Shown here piece by piece: positions 10,887 through 23,291 of a stretch of 64,000 bases of DNA (position 1 is the stretch's first letter; each line of letters starts with the position of its first letter). The translations under genes and the position numbers were made by a program. Origin of the DNA: Bagarius yarrelli (Eukaryota > Chordata > Actinopteri > Siluriformes > Sisoridae); assembly GCA_005784505.1 (NCBI GenBank), contig VCAZ01000006.1:8688724-8752723 (forward strand), in the 5' to 3' direction. The notes beneath the pieces were generated by a model. The model saw only the letters and a list, made by a program, of their open reading frames with translations, did not search any database and had not been told where the DNA came from.

Positions 10887-11042
10887 ATGGTAGCCCAGTA
10901 TGCAAACAGACCCAGAGAGCCAGCACCTTGTGGAGAATATATCTACAATCTCATTTATTTTAAAATATTCTCGGCAATTTTAAAAACATTTTTTAAAACA
11001 ATTTTTAAAATATTATTCAGAAAAGAGCGACTGAATAAATGA
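10887..11042 (+). other. Short 51-codon open frame after CpG-rich spot, coding status unknown
   Basis: The frame begins MVAQYANRPREPAPCGEY and then becomes rich in Phe, Ile and Lys, as random AT-rich DNA would. The ATG is well placed after the ETS-containing spot and is followed by G at +4. No family was recognised. It may be the first exon of an unknown transcript or a chance frame. Chance is more likely. Confidence 0.15.
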
Positions 11043-11514
11043 TCAGTTATTTTATAATAATAATAATAATTAGACCTATGCTAAAAGTGATAATTATTAT
11101 TTGTGGTTATTTTGAAAGATTGATTAGGCGGTATCTGTAAAAAAAAATTGTATGGAAATATTCGAAGCACCTGATTCGGGGGAAATTCGTCATTATGTTA
11201 TAGCCTCGTGGAAGGCTGGCTGGACAGCTTTATTCTTTTATTTATTCATTGCTTCCGAGCGTAAGTGATCCGATTTCACAGGCTATGTCCGATCTGTTCA
11301 GCAAGTTTGGCTCTCGTGTTTTTTTTTCTTTTCTTTCTAGAGACAGTAAATCATCTAACCACACATCTGCTGTGATGAAGGTCTCCATCGGATACTCTCT
11401 GAATCGAGAAGAAACCCGATTTTTACGTTCACCCTCATTTAATCTTTACTCAGCAGTGAGAGCAGTCGAAACAAGAACAGCTGAGAATATCTTTAAACCA
11501 CAACAACGATGATA

Positions 11515-11563
11515 TCATAATAATTATAATAATAACGTTTATTATTATTATTAATAATAATTT

Positions 11564-11595
<32 letters not shown>

Positions 11596-11634
11596 TGTAT
11601 TTGTATTATTATTATTATTGTTGTTGTTGTTGTT
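11515..11634. repeat. (ATT)n/(GTT)n microsatellite
   Basis: An AT-rich trinucleotide tract, interrupted, ending in GTT units. Confidence 0.9.
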
Positions 11635-11915
11635 TCTTCTTATAAAACTAAAGATCTGCATTAAAGTTGCTAGGATTAATTATCCATTACTACCGCTACA
11701 GCAGCTATTCGTTATTTCGTACATAAGAGAAATAAAAAGATTTCCTGCGTCGAATATGGTCATGATTTTTTTTCAGTCATCAAAATAAACAAAGGTTTTT
11801 TATACACAGATGAATTGATCGAGCTTTGGGGCGGTTCTCAGACAAAATCCACCAACCCATGACTTAATCGCTGTTTATCAACAGATTCTGTGCCATCAAA
11901 CAAACAAGTCTACTG

Positions 11916-12066
11916 AAATAAGACCTAAAATACAGTTTTGAAAATACTTTGCAATACATACAGTTTTAAAAAGAGTCTTGCTAAAATACAACAATATTAT
12001 AAAAGATACATATAAATAAGACCTAAAATACAGTTTTGAAAATACTTTGCAATAGTTAAAAAGAGT
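11916..12066. repeat. Local direct repeat, two copies 97 bp apart
   Basis: About 40 bp (starting AAATAAGACCTAAAATACAG) at 11916-11955 recurs nearly perfectly at 12013-12053. Both copies are followed by a related TTAAAAAGAGT stretch. This looks like a local tandem duplication that has since diverged. Confidence 0.8.
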
Positions 12067-14059
12067 TCTGTATATATATACATATATATTTGTGCTTACA
12101 TTTCAATTGTTGTAGCTAAAATAGACTAAGCTAAATACCCAAATGTTGAAATGAGTGATCTGTAGGCTTTACCCAATGTTTTACCCCGTGTTTTACACAG
12201 ACGCCATTGCAAGCCATTATTTCATAATATTAGATATTGCACGCTAAGTAATAAGCAGCTAAAACAAATATAGATTTATGTTGGATGCAAATAAAGTTGG
12301 GTTAAATTGTAATGTATTTTAACATTTTTCTTAAATAAATATCCCAATCTTATTTATTTCTAGACATTATTTCCCTTTTAATTTCCATTATTTATTTTAA
12401 TTTTAGGTAATAAAGGCTTGCTAGTAAGAAAAAAAAACATTCTAGCCTGCACAATGCCCAGTTTAGTTACAGACCTTTTAAATATATCTATTCTAAAAGT
12501 TGACATACAACTCTCAACTTTGTTATGCGTTAAAAAAAACTATTATCCGTCAGTTACAGCTGATTTGAGCAAATCTTGACGCAAAAAGCCTGTTCCCTTG
12601 CAGGTCCGCGTGCCAATTCTAGCATCCCGAGTGACTCATAATCCGCCCATTAAAAGTCCTTAGCCAACAAACTAAAACAATATTCGAGTTCCAACAATAA
12701 TTTGTTGAAATGTTGTAGTCAAAAACTATCCTAAAATTTATACCAAGTTTAATTATCCAAGAAATAAATAAAACAAAAAAATAAGCTTTTTTACTACTAG
12801 CGCGAATAGCATTTGGGATTTCTTATACAATATTGTCAATAAATACACAATATTTGGCCTGATAGAGTGTGACCTGTGTGAGTCACATCCCTTAGATTCT
12901 TTTTATTTTAGCACTGTTACATTACATATTGCTCATGCAATACCATTTTTGACACCTGGATCATTGTCTGAAATTCAATTAGCTCTTCTACTCACTAGCT
13001 CATGTCTGTAATTGAGAAACTGCTACAAGACCTGGGCATGAAAGGACAGAAAGTGGACAATGGACTAAAATATCTAAAAATAAAATGATTATTCACTAAC
13101 AAATAACACTAAATTACCCATTCGCTATATTCAGTTCCTATTCAGCCAAAAACTGGCACTAGCAAACCTTTTATAATATACTGACCAAAATCTCATCTCT
13201 GTAACTTGTGTGTTGTATTATTACTCTTCTTATGTGACTTCTATTGTAGAGGCTCATAATCTATTTCCTATTTTTTTGCATATGTAAATGAATTAAAGTA
13301 TTTAAACACAGTATATAAGTCCAAAAATATAAATGACGATCTAACTGTTAAAATAATTTTCTGCACTTTTTAAACACAGAATTTTATATGTAGCTATAAA
13401 TAGATCATTTCTGCAAACCAGGCCTACAATAACTTACATTTATTATTAACAACAGTATCTTGGATACCAGCCCATCAGAGGTGGATTAACATTTGGCAAA
13501 CACAGCACTGGCACCAACTGTCCTGTCATCCCCATGTAAATTACCTTCCATGAAAGAAGAGAATTACAAGGTCAATCTGACGTGATTAGAGCTTTGCTTT
13601 GAAGAGACCAAACCTTTTATACCTCCTGTCTGCCTACAACTATTATGCTGTACTGTTATACATAGACGATTGGTGTTTATAATGTTATATATATTATAAT
13701 GTTATAATAGTAACACTACGAAAACAACATATAATATAATGTAATTGAAAATTATAATAATTACTTTTCATGACTCGAATAAGACAAATAATATTTAGTA
13801 TAACAAAATACTAGTATTTGTAATTCTTTTTTGTTTTATAATCTGATATGTTTAGCTCGATGGGCTTGCATTTATTACTACTGATAAAAGGAATTAGTTC
13901 TAGGTTGAATACAGATTTATTAGAGATCCCTGCTTTGATTTGATTATTTCACTGTACCTATTGGTCTCCAGGGCTTATATATTTCAAATTATATCTCCAA
14001 TGATCAGTTTGCTTATGGTTTTGCGTAAAATGAACTATTCTACAATATTTGGCCTAATT

Positions 14060-14560
14060 TTGGAGCCCAGCAACAGCAAGACCTCCTGAAGGTGCCCTGT
14101 GTGTAGTGCCCTGGTTTTATAGCCTGATGCAGAACCTATGTTCTGCTCCATCCACCATAAACGCACACGAGGTTTTTCCTATGGCCTCCGGGACAACACC
14201 GTCTAATGTAACGCCAGATGAAACTCCAAATTGAGCGGCTTTGTGGGCCACTGTGGTTGCAGTAGAAAAGGCTCTGGGTGGTTAATCTGTAGGGCGAGTG
14301 CTCAGCACACAAGCCTGCACATCAATTAGGTGAGTAATGGATGTGGAGCTGGCACAGGACCCGAGTGAAACCAAAGCTGACAACTAGCTGAAATCAGATC
14401 ATGAAACTGAGGTCTGTGCGAACTGTGCTTGGCTGGGAAGTGCACAGACGAGATGAAATGCCTCCTTGCTCTCATTACAAGAAGTGTTTTGGGTGGAGAG
14501 GAGCGTGAGTGAGATGTGAGCCCCACTGGACTCACTGACATTTCACTCTAATTGCAGTCT
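14060..14560. promoter_or_regulatory. Enhancer-like non-repetitive block
   Basis: A GC-richer, non-repetitive block between AT-rich flanks, with no plausible reading frame. It contains mixed homeodomain-type (CAATTAGG) and E-box-type sites. Conservation is assumed from appearance only. Confidence 0.25.
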
Positions 14561-17500
14561 GGCTTCGATAGTGGTTAAAAGATGACTTAAAAAACTAAAA
14601 CTGAGTTTGAGAACTAATTCACACAAGTAGAAATGATCCCATTGATTTATCTCTCTAATCTGCCCAAACACAATTTGATAATGGAATAGTATATTAAAGA
14701 ACATTGACAAAATATTTCTTTCTTCATTACATTTTTTGGCAAGTGATAAAATGAATGTAGGACATATATCAGAAATGGACTGAAGTATTTAAAAAATGAA
14801 ATAATAAATATATGCAAGCCCAGTTTGTTTATCTGAAATATCTGTCTGCCTAGTTATGCTCAAAAACCAGAAGCAGTACAGAAAAATCTATCAAGACAGT
14901 GAGAGGATTCAGAGCTGGAGGAGTGCAGGTACCAAGATAACAAGTAGCTCATAGTCAGACACAGCACTTTATTGCCTCTTATTCTCTGACAGCACGATTC
15001 AAATGTCACAGTCTGGAGACGTCCTGAGGCACAGGTAAGAAATAGACCCATGTCACAGGAAAGATATTGAGAGGACAAAGTGTGTCAGATAAGCACCTGA
15101 GGTTAGCTGCTATGGCCCAAGCCCAGTCTCTGCAGCTGAACGGCACAGACAGCCTCATGACCTGAGGCAGACAGAGAAGAGCTATGACCCATCTCGCTGC
15201 CCTGATTGCCTTATTAAAGATATTTTCAGTTGCAGATGACATGTGCTGTCAAGGATTTCTATCATAAAAGCTAATAATATACAGTGTTATATGATAATTC
15301 TAACATTTACTTAACAGCTAACGGTGGCATGATTTATAGGTATCTTAAAACTATTGCATGACACAATATGTGACTAAATTTTACTCACAAAGGACAATAT
15401 TTTCCAATATGTTACTGTTTAAGAAACTTAACCCTTAGTCATCTACCAATAGTGTAGTGTTTCTACCTAAACTGTTTAAATAATGATCAGACAGATAAAA
15501 AATGATCACTTTAACATGCAGGCATTCAACATTGTATTTAATAAATTCGCTTATTTGGTTACTCGTGCTATATTACATACCTAATAGTTTATAATTAACT
15601 AGCTATTGAGAGCTATTTATACAGTTAATTGCAGCTATTACTATCTTATCTCGATCACTAGCTATCTATTTGTTTAACACATTGATCTCTTGAGACATTC
15701 ACAGTCTTTAGAGATTCTACTTTAGTTTAATCCTCTTGAGGCATTTTGTAATGGTTAAGGAGCTAGATAGTTAGATTAGTTTTTAAATAGCTTAAGGTAG
15801 ATAGTTAGATTAGTTTTTAAATGTTAAAAATGCCAGCTATGTAGCACAACTATCACATTGAGCTTATGGCAGATTTTCAGATTCTGCAATTTAAAACAGT
15901 ATACCTTGTAAAAATGAAAAAACGTAAAAAAAACCCATCTGGAACATTGTAAATAAACCCTACAGGGTGATGAACACACTTCACAGCATATGTATATCTA
16001 CTGCCAAAGCATTAAGCTCATATAAGGCATTGTAAGGTGTTATAAATCAAATGTGTAGTATGCAAAACAAGCAAAGAAACAAAAGTGCTTAAGTAAATTG
16101 AATCAGAGTAGCATCTCATTCTAAAACCATAAAGTGCTGAGAATATTACACTATTCAGACAATAATTAAAGCACAGTCAATATCTTACTTCTTAATCATA
16201 CTGAAAAAATCACTGCGCTTCTTGTTACAAAATAAAATCTGAAAGATGATGGCAGTCACATTTGGCTGCATCTGGCTATCAGAGCTAATTTGGGTGTACA
16301 GATAACACTCCTACAAGCAAATCCAGTAAGTGTGACTGCTGCTGTGTTAACGAATGCCTGCTGACAATAGGACAGAAATATTCCTCCCCGACTGAGAATC
16401 CTTTCTTACCAAATGAACATGTCATGCTTCACCTGCTTTACCGAGAGCATTCCCAAAAGTGAACTAACACATAAATAACAAAACACTAAAAGTTTTACAA
16501 AAACGCTACTTACAGAGCCCTCAATTCTCATTATAACTTTGGTGGCACCCAGCTGTCAACCCTGTAGTTTTTATTCAACACTCTATTTCACTTACATAAC
16601 ATGTATTGTGGTTTATCTTCAGCTTTAGAACAGCAGCAGCAAAAAAAAAAAGTCGGTAAAAGCGCCACACACTACACACTACACACTTAACAGCAGAGGA
16701 GATTTGCAGGCGCTTGAACAGACTCTTCTATCAATCATGGATGAGGAGGTGAGAGTAAAAAGATCGATGTACAGCAAGAAGAGAGAGGGAAAGTGAGAAC
16801 CAGAATACGAGCAAGAAACTCATCGCTCACCTGTTATAATTAGCCCTGGCCCTTTCACAGGATTAATTACTGCAAGATTTTTCACTTTCCTGATTAGACC
16901 ACATGGGATAGCTGGAAGCAACGAAATAACTATGGATGAATAAAGAGGAAAAAGCAAACGAATCAAACAGACAGATATATATATGTTTTCTCTCTGTGTC
17001 ATTCTATCTCGCTCTCTCGCATCCTCGATGGAATTGAGGAGCTGAAACCAATGCACAAAACAAATGATCTGTCGTTTTCTTCCTCCCTTTGTCTTTCCCT
17101 CTCCTCATGGACAACATCGAACTTTGCTTTTTCTTTCTCTTCCACTTTCTCTGTTGCCCCTGCTGACTCCTGTTTCAGGCCTTACCCACAACTGGCTCAG
17201 ATGGGATTGCTCTATCTACCTAAGATTTATGGTGTGACCTCTTTATGTCAAAGACTGTTCACTCATCTCTCTTTCCCTCTTCAGCTCTCAGAGGTGTGAT
17301 TGGTCTGTCTGCTAGTATGAGACACAAAAAGATACACTACAGAGTACCTAAGCAATAAAAGATAGAAGGAGACCAGAAATCAGCAGAGGGTGAAAAAAAG
17401 AAGGGGAGAGAGCAGTAAAATGGCTGATAAATATTTTTACCTGGCTAAAATAGGAAAGGAGGACGGGTGGACCTTGGGCGGCGTGAAGGGAAAGCCGGTG

Positions 17501-18045
17501 TTATGATTGATGGTGAGGAGCCGGGTGTGTCTGGATCAATGCTGAAAGCTCTGTAGTGTGAAACAGGTGAGAAGAAGATGAGAAATGGGGGTTGGCATTC
17601 CGGCCTTGCACTTGGATTTGCCACCCAAAAGGAAATTTTGCTAATTCTTACAAACACAGCAGAAAAAAAAACCTAGGCCTGGATCATTCTCGAGACTTTT
17701 TCGCCCCAACATAACCACTTGAGCGTTACTAATTCTGTTGCCCTCTCTTCACCCTTTCTTTCATAGCCACACTAGGGAGAACTCCTAGTGCTCAAGTACT
17801 GAAGTTAACTTGATATATTCATTAGCTGTGAGCGATGCCCCTGGATGGCTCCGGCAGCTGCTTGTCTCTTTGTGCAAGCTGAACGGAGTGAGAGGATTCT
17901 GATTGAGCACCAGCAGTAATCTCTTACTGACAGACAGGCAACCAGCCACTCGCTCATCCCCTCATCTGCTTTCAGACATCAGACAGGAAGAAGCGCGGTT
18001 ATTCACGGTCCAGTCGAATAGTGCTGTCACCAAATACACACCCAG

Positions 18046-18046
<1 letters not shown>

Positions 18047-18088
<42 letters not shown>
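18047..18088. repeat. (CA)n microsatellite
   Basis: About 21 CA units, perfect. Confidence 0.95.
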
Positions 18089-18091
<3 letters not shown>

Positions 18092-18274
18092 ACATCCTCA
18101 CAACTATTCAACTTTCAATTAATTAGTCAAGCTGGGAGAAGTTTGTACGAAAAACTGTATGATAGAGTAACGTAGAAAGAAAAAGGAAGTAGCTTCCGCA
18201 AAAAGAACGGTGCAGACAAAATAAAAGACATAAAGAAGGAAAGCAATGAGTAAGTCAGTCTGTGGATGTGTGTA

Positions 18275-18316
18275 TGAGAGAGAAAGAGAGAGGGAGAGGG
18301 AGAGAGAGAGAGAGAT
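18275..18316. repeat. (GA)n microsatellite
   Basis: An imperfect GA run with GGGA interruptions. Confidence 0.9.
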
Positions 18317-18899
18317 TGGGTAGATGTACACATCAGTGGCCTGTCACATACAGCAGATGTTGCTGCCTATTGAGCTGTTAATTTAACGGAAGTTTATTGA
18401 ATAGTAATTAGGTGGAGCTCGCTTACCAGCTTCAAGAGAGGACCTGACTTTCAGCTAAACTGACTCCTGCTGTCCTCTCTTACACACTCTCTTTTACACT
18501 TTTCACCTTCTGCGCTCTTTCTCCACTGTCTTCCACCGTCCATACAACATCTGTACTACATAAACAAGCACCGAATATACAGTATCTCTGAAACACCTCC
18601 CTAATAACGTGCATTTATTTATATGACTGGTTCTGTAGGCCATCGCAACATAGGAAAAAAATAATCAATTCGGAATGTAGCTCAAAATGATTCGGTTGCT
18701 TTTTTAACAACAAATGTTATTAGATTTTCATGTTTTGAAGGTTTTTTTTAATGTACATGTTGTCCGGGTGAGGGAGGGGGTGTTTGAGAAAATCAATGTT
18801 TAATCAGCAGTGAGCTGTTTGCCTGTGCAGCACAGGGTGCAGAAAAAAAATCCAGAATGAAGGTGGATTTAACGCTATAATTATCTCAGTGTGAGTAAT

Positions 18900-19460
18900 C
18901 AGTCAACATGTACAACTCTATAATTCAATATGCCAAACTGCGCTCGATCACAGCAAGTCTTAACAGCCTACCAAGAAGCGAGCACATTATGCATATACTG
19001 CGAGCACTTTATGAAACATTACAAGACTTTTGCTGGTCGGAAATCAGAAGTAGCAGCTCTGCGAGGGAGCCTGTTACACAGCTAAAGATACGCTCAACAA
19101 ACACTGCTGCTGTTCTCTTCCATCAGTGTCTCCTCCATCAAAGAATGGACTGCCTGTGGGTGTTTTCTGCTCTGGCACCTGGTCTCTCTAGTCAGGCTAA
19201 TATGGACACTGCCAGTTTTATGCACTGAAATACTCACAAACATATGCTGCTTTTGTGATGGAGATGAGCAGCAGAGACGTAGCAGCCTTCTCCTTTCACT
19301 GCACGGCCAATAGGGGACCCCCGCAGAGGAGCGGAGGTCAAGTGGGAGCTATTGTGATTGGTGGGCTCCAGGGGGAGGTCTTGAGGATGTGTGAATTAGG
19401 CTCATCAGTGTGAGGTCGTGAGTGTGTAAAAGAGTGTGTTTGACCCCTCGTGTGTCTCCC
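18900..19460. promoter_or_regulatory. Enhancer-like non-repetitive block
   Basis: A GC-richer non-repetitive block. The 106-codon open frame at 18908-19228 has no recognisable domain and no splice-site support, so regulatory DNA or plain intergenic sequence is preferred. Confidence 0.22.
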
Positions 19461-20586
19461 ACCCCTGACAGCTTTATCAAGGCTCGGGGTTATGAATAAA
19501 AAACGCAACAGTCATGAATTTTAACACACCCAAGGGCCAAGGAAGCATTCTTATAGGTTAACAAAACTAAACTCAATGAACTGTTTATGTCATTTATCAC
19601 TCATGTCATTTTTTTTCAGTTCCATTCACTGACTATTAACTTTGACATGGAAAATGATCTGCATTTGTTAATTTGTGTTTTTGTTGTAGAAATAAATAAA
19701 TAAAAATGTATTGGGTTTGTAAAATATAGTAAATAAAAGTCAACATTTTCCTTTTTAAAGTACTGTCTTTTTAAAAAATTAAACCCCATTAGCATCAATT
19801 TCTGATAAGGCTCGAGGATCAGATTAATTAACAGAACAAATAATTACATAATTAAATCACATTACTCATATAACTGTACCCAGGATTATATTATAACTTG
19901 GGTTAGGCAAGTCAGTTATCTCCCGGAACTGATCTCCAAACAGTAATCAGGCGAATAAAAAAAGAATAGCTACATGAGAGTCACAACTCTTGAGAAGGCC
20001 ATTACAGCCAGAGCATTGATTTTAAATAAACACTGAATGTCTGCTGTTACTTGGAGCACATTTCAAAATGTCACATTTCTGGCCTGTCAAGCTAGCAGTG
20101 GCTTAGAGCTGTTTAGCCTACATCACACTGCAAAAGCAATGCCCAAATCACCGCTTTAATATCACATCACTCTCCCATTGATTTCATGTTAGTGGGTCAG
20201 TTCACCCTTTTTTCCCTGAATCAATTTAAAAATAAACAAAAACCTGAGGCTAAAATAACTATAAGAGGTTGCAACCTTTGATCGCTATATAATTGAAAGA
20301 GAAGGTCAATGCATATAGGTTCCGCCAACATTTGCTTTTCCATGAAATGATATCATTAATGTTTATGTTCACAAAGCACTGGCTTACTGCTTAATGTAAA
20401 GATATTGATAAACTAGAGCATCATGTCCATTTACACTGCCTGTTCTGAGCTCATTGGATGTAATTGGAATTTGTCCTTCTGTTGATTCAAGCTGGCAAAT
20501 CAGTTGCAAATTCAACATAGACTTCGTTAAATAATTAGTTTTTATATTCATTTTATATTATAATTATTTATATACATCTTTTGATT

Positions 20587-21457
20587 TTGGCCCAGTAGTG
20601 CACAGCACAATGGCATTCAAAATGCAGCACAACACAAAACAAGCCAAAACAAACACAACAGAAGAAAAAAGAAACCTGACGGAATCAAGCCGAAACACAA
20701 AGGAAACGAGTCGAAACACAAAGGAAACGAGTCGAAACACAAAGGAAACAAGCCGAAACACAACGAAAACAAGCCACAACCTAAAAAAAAAAAAAAAATT
20801 AAAAAGCAAACAAAAAATGGTATCAAGAAGAAATACAACAGAATCAAGCTAAAGCACAATAACACAAGCCAAAACACAACAGTATCAAAAAGAAACACAA
20901 CAAAATCAACCTGAAGCACAATAAAAACAAACCGAAATACAAAGGAAATAAGTTGAAACACAAGGTAAAAAAGCCGAAACAGAACGGAATCAAGAAATAA
21001 CAGAAGGGAATCAAGATGAAACAATAAAACAAGCCAAAACACAACAGAAACAAGCCGAAACACAACGTAAACAAGCCACAACGAAAAAAAAGCAAACAAA
21101 CATTCACAACACAACGAAATGAAGTCACAACACAACTAAATTGCTCCTGATCAGGCTGTCTGCCCACAGAAACGGGTAATTATGCTCAAACATTTAAGTG
21201 GACATTCTTGTTGCCTTACTGTCGCACAAAAAGTCTGTAGGTAAAAACCAAATATCAAAATGTATGGTTAATTTTAGGACATTTTTCACAGGCTTTTCAC
21301 AGTGAGTGAAAGTGTGTGATAGTAAATCCCCCAGAAGATACACTTAAATGCCTGCACTTTGTGGACCAGCAGTCCCTATTGGTTGGGAGCATTTCCGTTG
21401 TGTTGTGAACTAATGTTTGTTTTTTAAATGTTGTTGTGTTGTGCACTACTGGGCCAC
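20587..21457. mobile_element. TIR-bounded element filled with AC-rich minisatellite
   Basis: The ends are inverted repeats: tggcccagtagtgcacagca at 20587 onward matches the reverse complement of the end at about 21435-21457 (cactactgggcca), with about one mismatch in 23 bp. Inside, from about 20630 to 21130, is a minisatellite of about 21-bp units (cgaaacacaaaggaaacgagt) that becomes more diverged to the right. The rest is unique DNA without coding capacity. It looks like a non-autonomous DNA transposon. No target-site duplication was recognised, so the superfamily is not assigned. A 172-codon minus-strand frame is a product of the repeat. Confidence 0.6.
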
Positions 21458-21599
21458 CCTAGAGGCTCACCTGGAAAGGCAGGCATTTTAAATAAGCTGC
21501 TTTTTATTTGAACCTTGTTAAAATTATAAACTATAAATTGTGAAACTTGTTAATCAAACGATTTAGTTAGGGGAAACACAACACATACATCATGCATTC

Positions 21600-21869
21600 A
21601 TTTAGATTAGATTATTCAACTTCATTGTCATTGTGCAGGGTACAAGTACAGCGCCAACAAAATGCATTTTTCGCATATCCCATCTTAGTAAGTTGGGGGT
21701 CAGAGCGCAGGGTCAGCTATAATGCAATGCCCCTGGAGCAGGAAGGGTTAAGGGTCTTGCTCAAGGACCCAACAGTGGTTGGCTTGCCAGCGGTGGGGTT
21801 TGAATCCAGGTGTTTCTGGTCTTCAGATCAGCAACGCAGCACCTTAACCATTTGAGCCACTACTGCCCC
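21600..21869 (-). mobile_element. tRNA-derived SINE, near full length
   Basis: Read on the minus strand, the head GGGGCAGTAGTGGCTCAAAT carries a pol III A box, followed by a B box (GGATTCAAACC), then a body containing the CTTGAGCAAGACCCTTAACC segment common in fish SINEs, and a tail near 21600 resembling a LINE 3' end. A related copy on the other strand lies at 23151. The head ends exactly where the foldback element begins. Confidence 0.75.
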
Positions 21870-22382
21870 TGTGTTTGATGGTACTGTTTATCTATAGCTT
21901 CGGAAGTTGTTCTGAGCAGTAAGTTCCTATTGATGCTTTGTAAGTTCATTGCGGTCCATAACTTGTGTGGGAAGATAAAACCAAGAGACATTTATACAGT
22001 TATAGAGTCTCTCCATTTTATTTCACAGGAATAAACAGATATACAATGCATATTATTATAATATTTAAAAAAAACAACAAAGGATAACTCCTATGATTTT
22101 TAACATCGACATGTGAAAATGTTAAATATAAGAATACAAATCTGAATAACTTAACTCCATAAGTGTGCAAAGACTATTTCAATTAGTGTTGCTGTGTTCA
22201 GCATTAACTAATCATAAAGTTCCTGTGAAATAAAATGGAGAGACTCTATAACTGTATAAATGTCTGTTGGTTTTATCTTCCCACACAAGTTATCGACCGC
22301 AATGAACTTACAAAGCATCAATAAGAACTTACTGCTCAGAACAACTTCCGACGCTATAGATAAACAGTACCATCAAACACAG
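21869..22382. mobile_element. 514-bp foldback element with arms of about 163 bp
   Basis: The left arm (21869-22031, starting ctgtgtttgatggtactgtt) and right arm (22218-22382) are inverted copies with only a few mismatches. They enclose an AT-rich loop of about 187 bp without an open frame. The termini read CTGTG...CACAG. This is a MITE or foldback-type non-autonomous element. The near identity of the arms suggests it is fairly young. Clear target-site duplications were not seen. Confidence 0.75.
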
Positions 22383-22639
22383 TTAAGATAATCATCAATA
22401 ACTAAACAAAATATGGACCAACATTGACATTACCCAGAACAGGAGGTCTCTCTAAATCAAAAGAAAAGAAAAATCAGACTACAGCAACATTAAAGATGCA
22501 GCTGTTTTTGGGTGTAAAAATATAATCCTTTTCCGACAAAAAAAAAAATTATTTAAGCCTGACAAACATATATCCAATCTCCCAAATCCATGTAAGAAAA
22601 TTTGTTAAGGTCTGATAAGACCTTATAATAATATAAGTG

Positions 22640-22771
22640 GAGCACAAATCATGTCAGCAAAAGAACCCCATTGCCAAAATGAAGCATGGTGGTTGTAATA
22701 TCATGCTTTGTAGCTGCTATTCTTCAGCTAGAAGTGGAGCTTTAGAGAGAGTGAATATAAAAAGCTTTAAG
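22640..22771 (+). pseudogene. Decayed Tc1/mariner transposase fragment
   Basis: Translation from 22640 gives a stretch resembling the Tc1-family catalytic core region, including KHGGCNIMLCSCYSSARSGA in place of the family's K-H-G-G-G-x-I-M-x-W-G-C-F pattern. The conserved W-G pair is lost, and a TAG stop follows at 22772. The catalytic domain is otherwise absent, so this is a relic. It lies between the foldback element and a SINE. Confidence 0.6.
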
Positions 22772-22804
22772 TAGCAATTTGGGCACAAAATCTTTTTTCG
22801 TCTG

Positions 22805-23083
22805 TTAGAAAAGTGAAGATTCTGATTCTAACCGTACATGCAAATCAACAACAGAATGGTTTCTGTCCACTTTTTTACAATCTGACAAATCTATAACATT
22901 TTTACAAAGATTTTCCAAATCAAGATGAGAAACATTAATCAAAACAGATTTGTCTGTTATAAAGTTAGGCACATGTAATGATATTATTCTAAATTTTCTT
23001 TTTATGAAATGCGGTGGTTTGGTTTCCACCACTTTCAGCTGGTGGAGTAACGTAGAATCAGGAACAGTTTTTTCCCCCCTCAC
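22805..23083 (-). other. Unrecognised 92-codon open frame inside repeat island
   Basis: The predicted peptide has ordinary protein-like composition (no low-complexity runs) but no recognised family. It lies between the transposase relic and a SINE, so it may be a piece of an unknown mobile element or chance. It starts just after a possible acceptor (AACAG|GTGAGG). Confidence 0.2.
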
Positions 23084-23150
23084 CTGTTAGCACACTGAAA
23101 TCTGAACTTTGGCGTTCAACTACTGCAAATGAAACCCTGCACTGTATATA

Positions 23151-23291
23151 GGGCAGTGGTGGCTCAAATGATTAAGGCGTTATTGATAGGAGAAGGCTCA
23201 AGTCCCACTACCACCAGTCAGCCACTGTTGGCTCTGACCCCAACTTTCTAAGATGGGATATGCGAAGAAACAAATTTCACTGTGACAAATA
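23151..23291 (+). mobile_element. tRNA-derived SINE, diverged and shorter copy
   Basis: The head GGGCAGTGGTGGCTCAAATG has an A box, a diverged B box (GGCTCAAGTCCC), the TAAGATGGGATATGCGAA segment and a tail ending in AATAAAG. It belongs to the same family as the minus-strand copy at 21600-21869 but lacks the middle portion. Confidence 0.7.

Larger units (their letters stand above)
12067..20587. other. Gene-free DNA upstream of lbx1
   Basis: No coding gene or RNA gene was recognised. Contents are an AP-1-like TGACTCA site at 12632-12638 in a short non-repetitive block, a tandem pair of about 25 bp near 15763-15824, enhancer-like blocks at 14060-14560 and 18900-19460, and microsatellites at 18047-18088 and 18275-18316. 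Open frames up to 106 codons lack protein resemblance. Confidence 0.7.

Noticed and set aside
20617..21135. 172-codon minus-strand frame rich in Phe, Leu, Cys and Val, resembling a membrane protein
   Set aside because: It is the reverse reading of the AC-rich minisatellite inside the TIR-bounded element. The repeating pattern follows the 21-bp unit.
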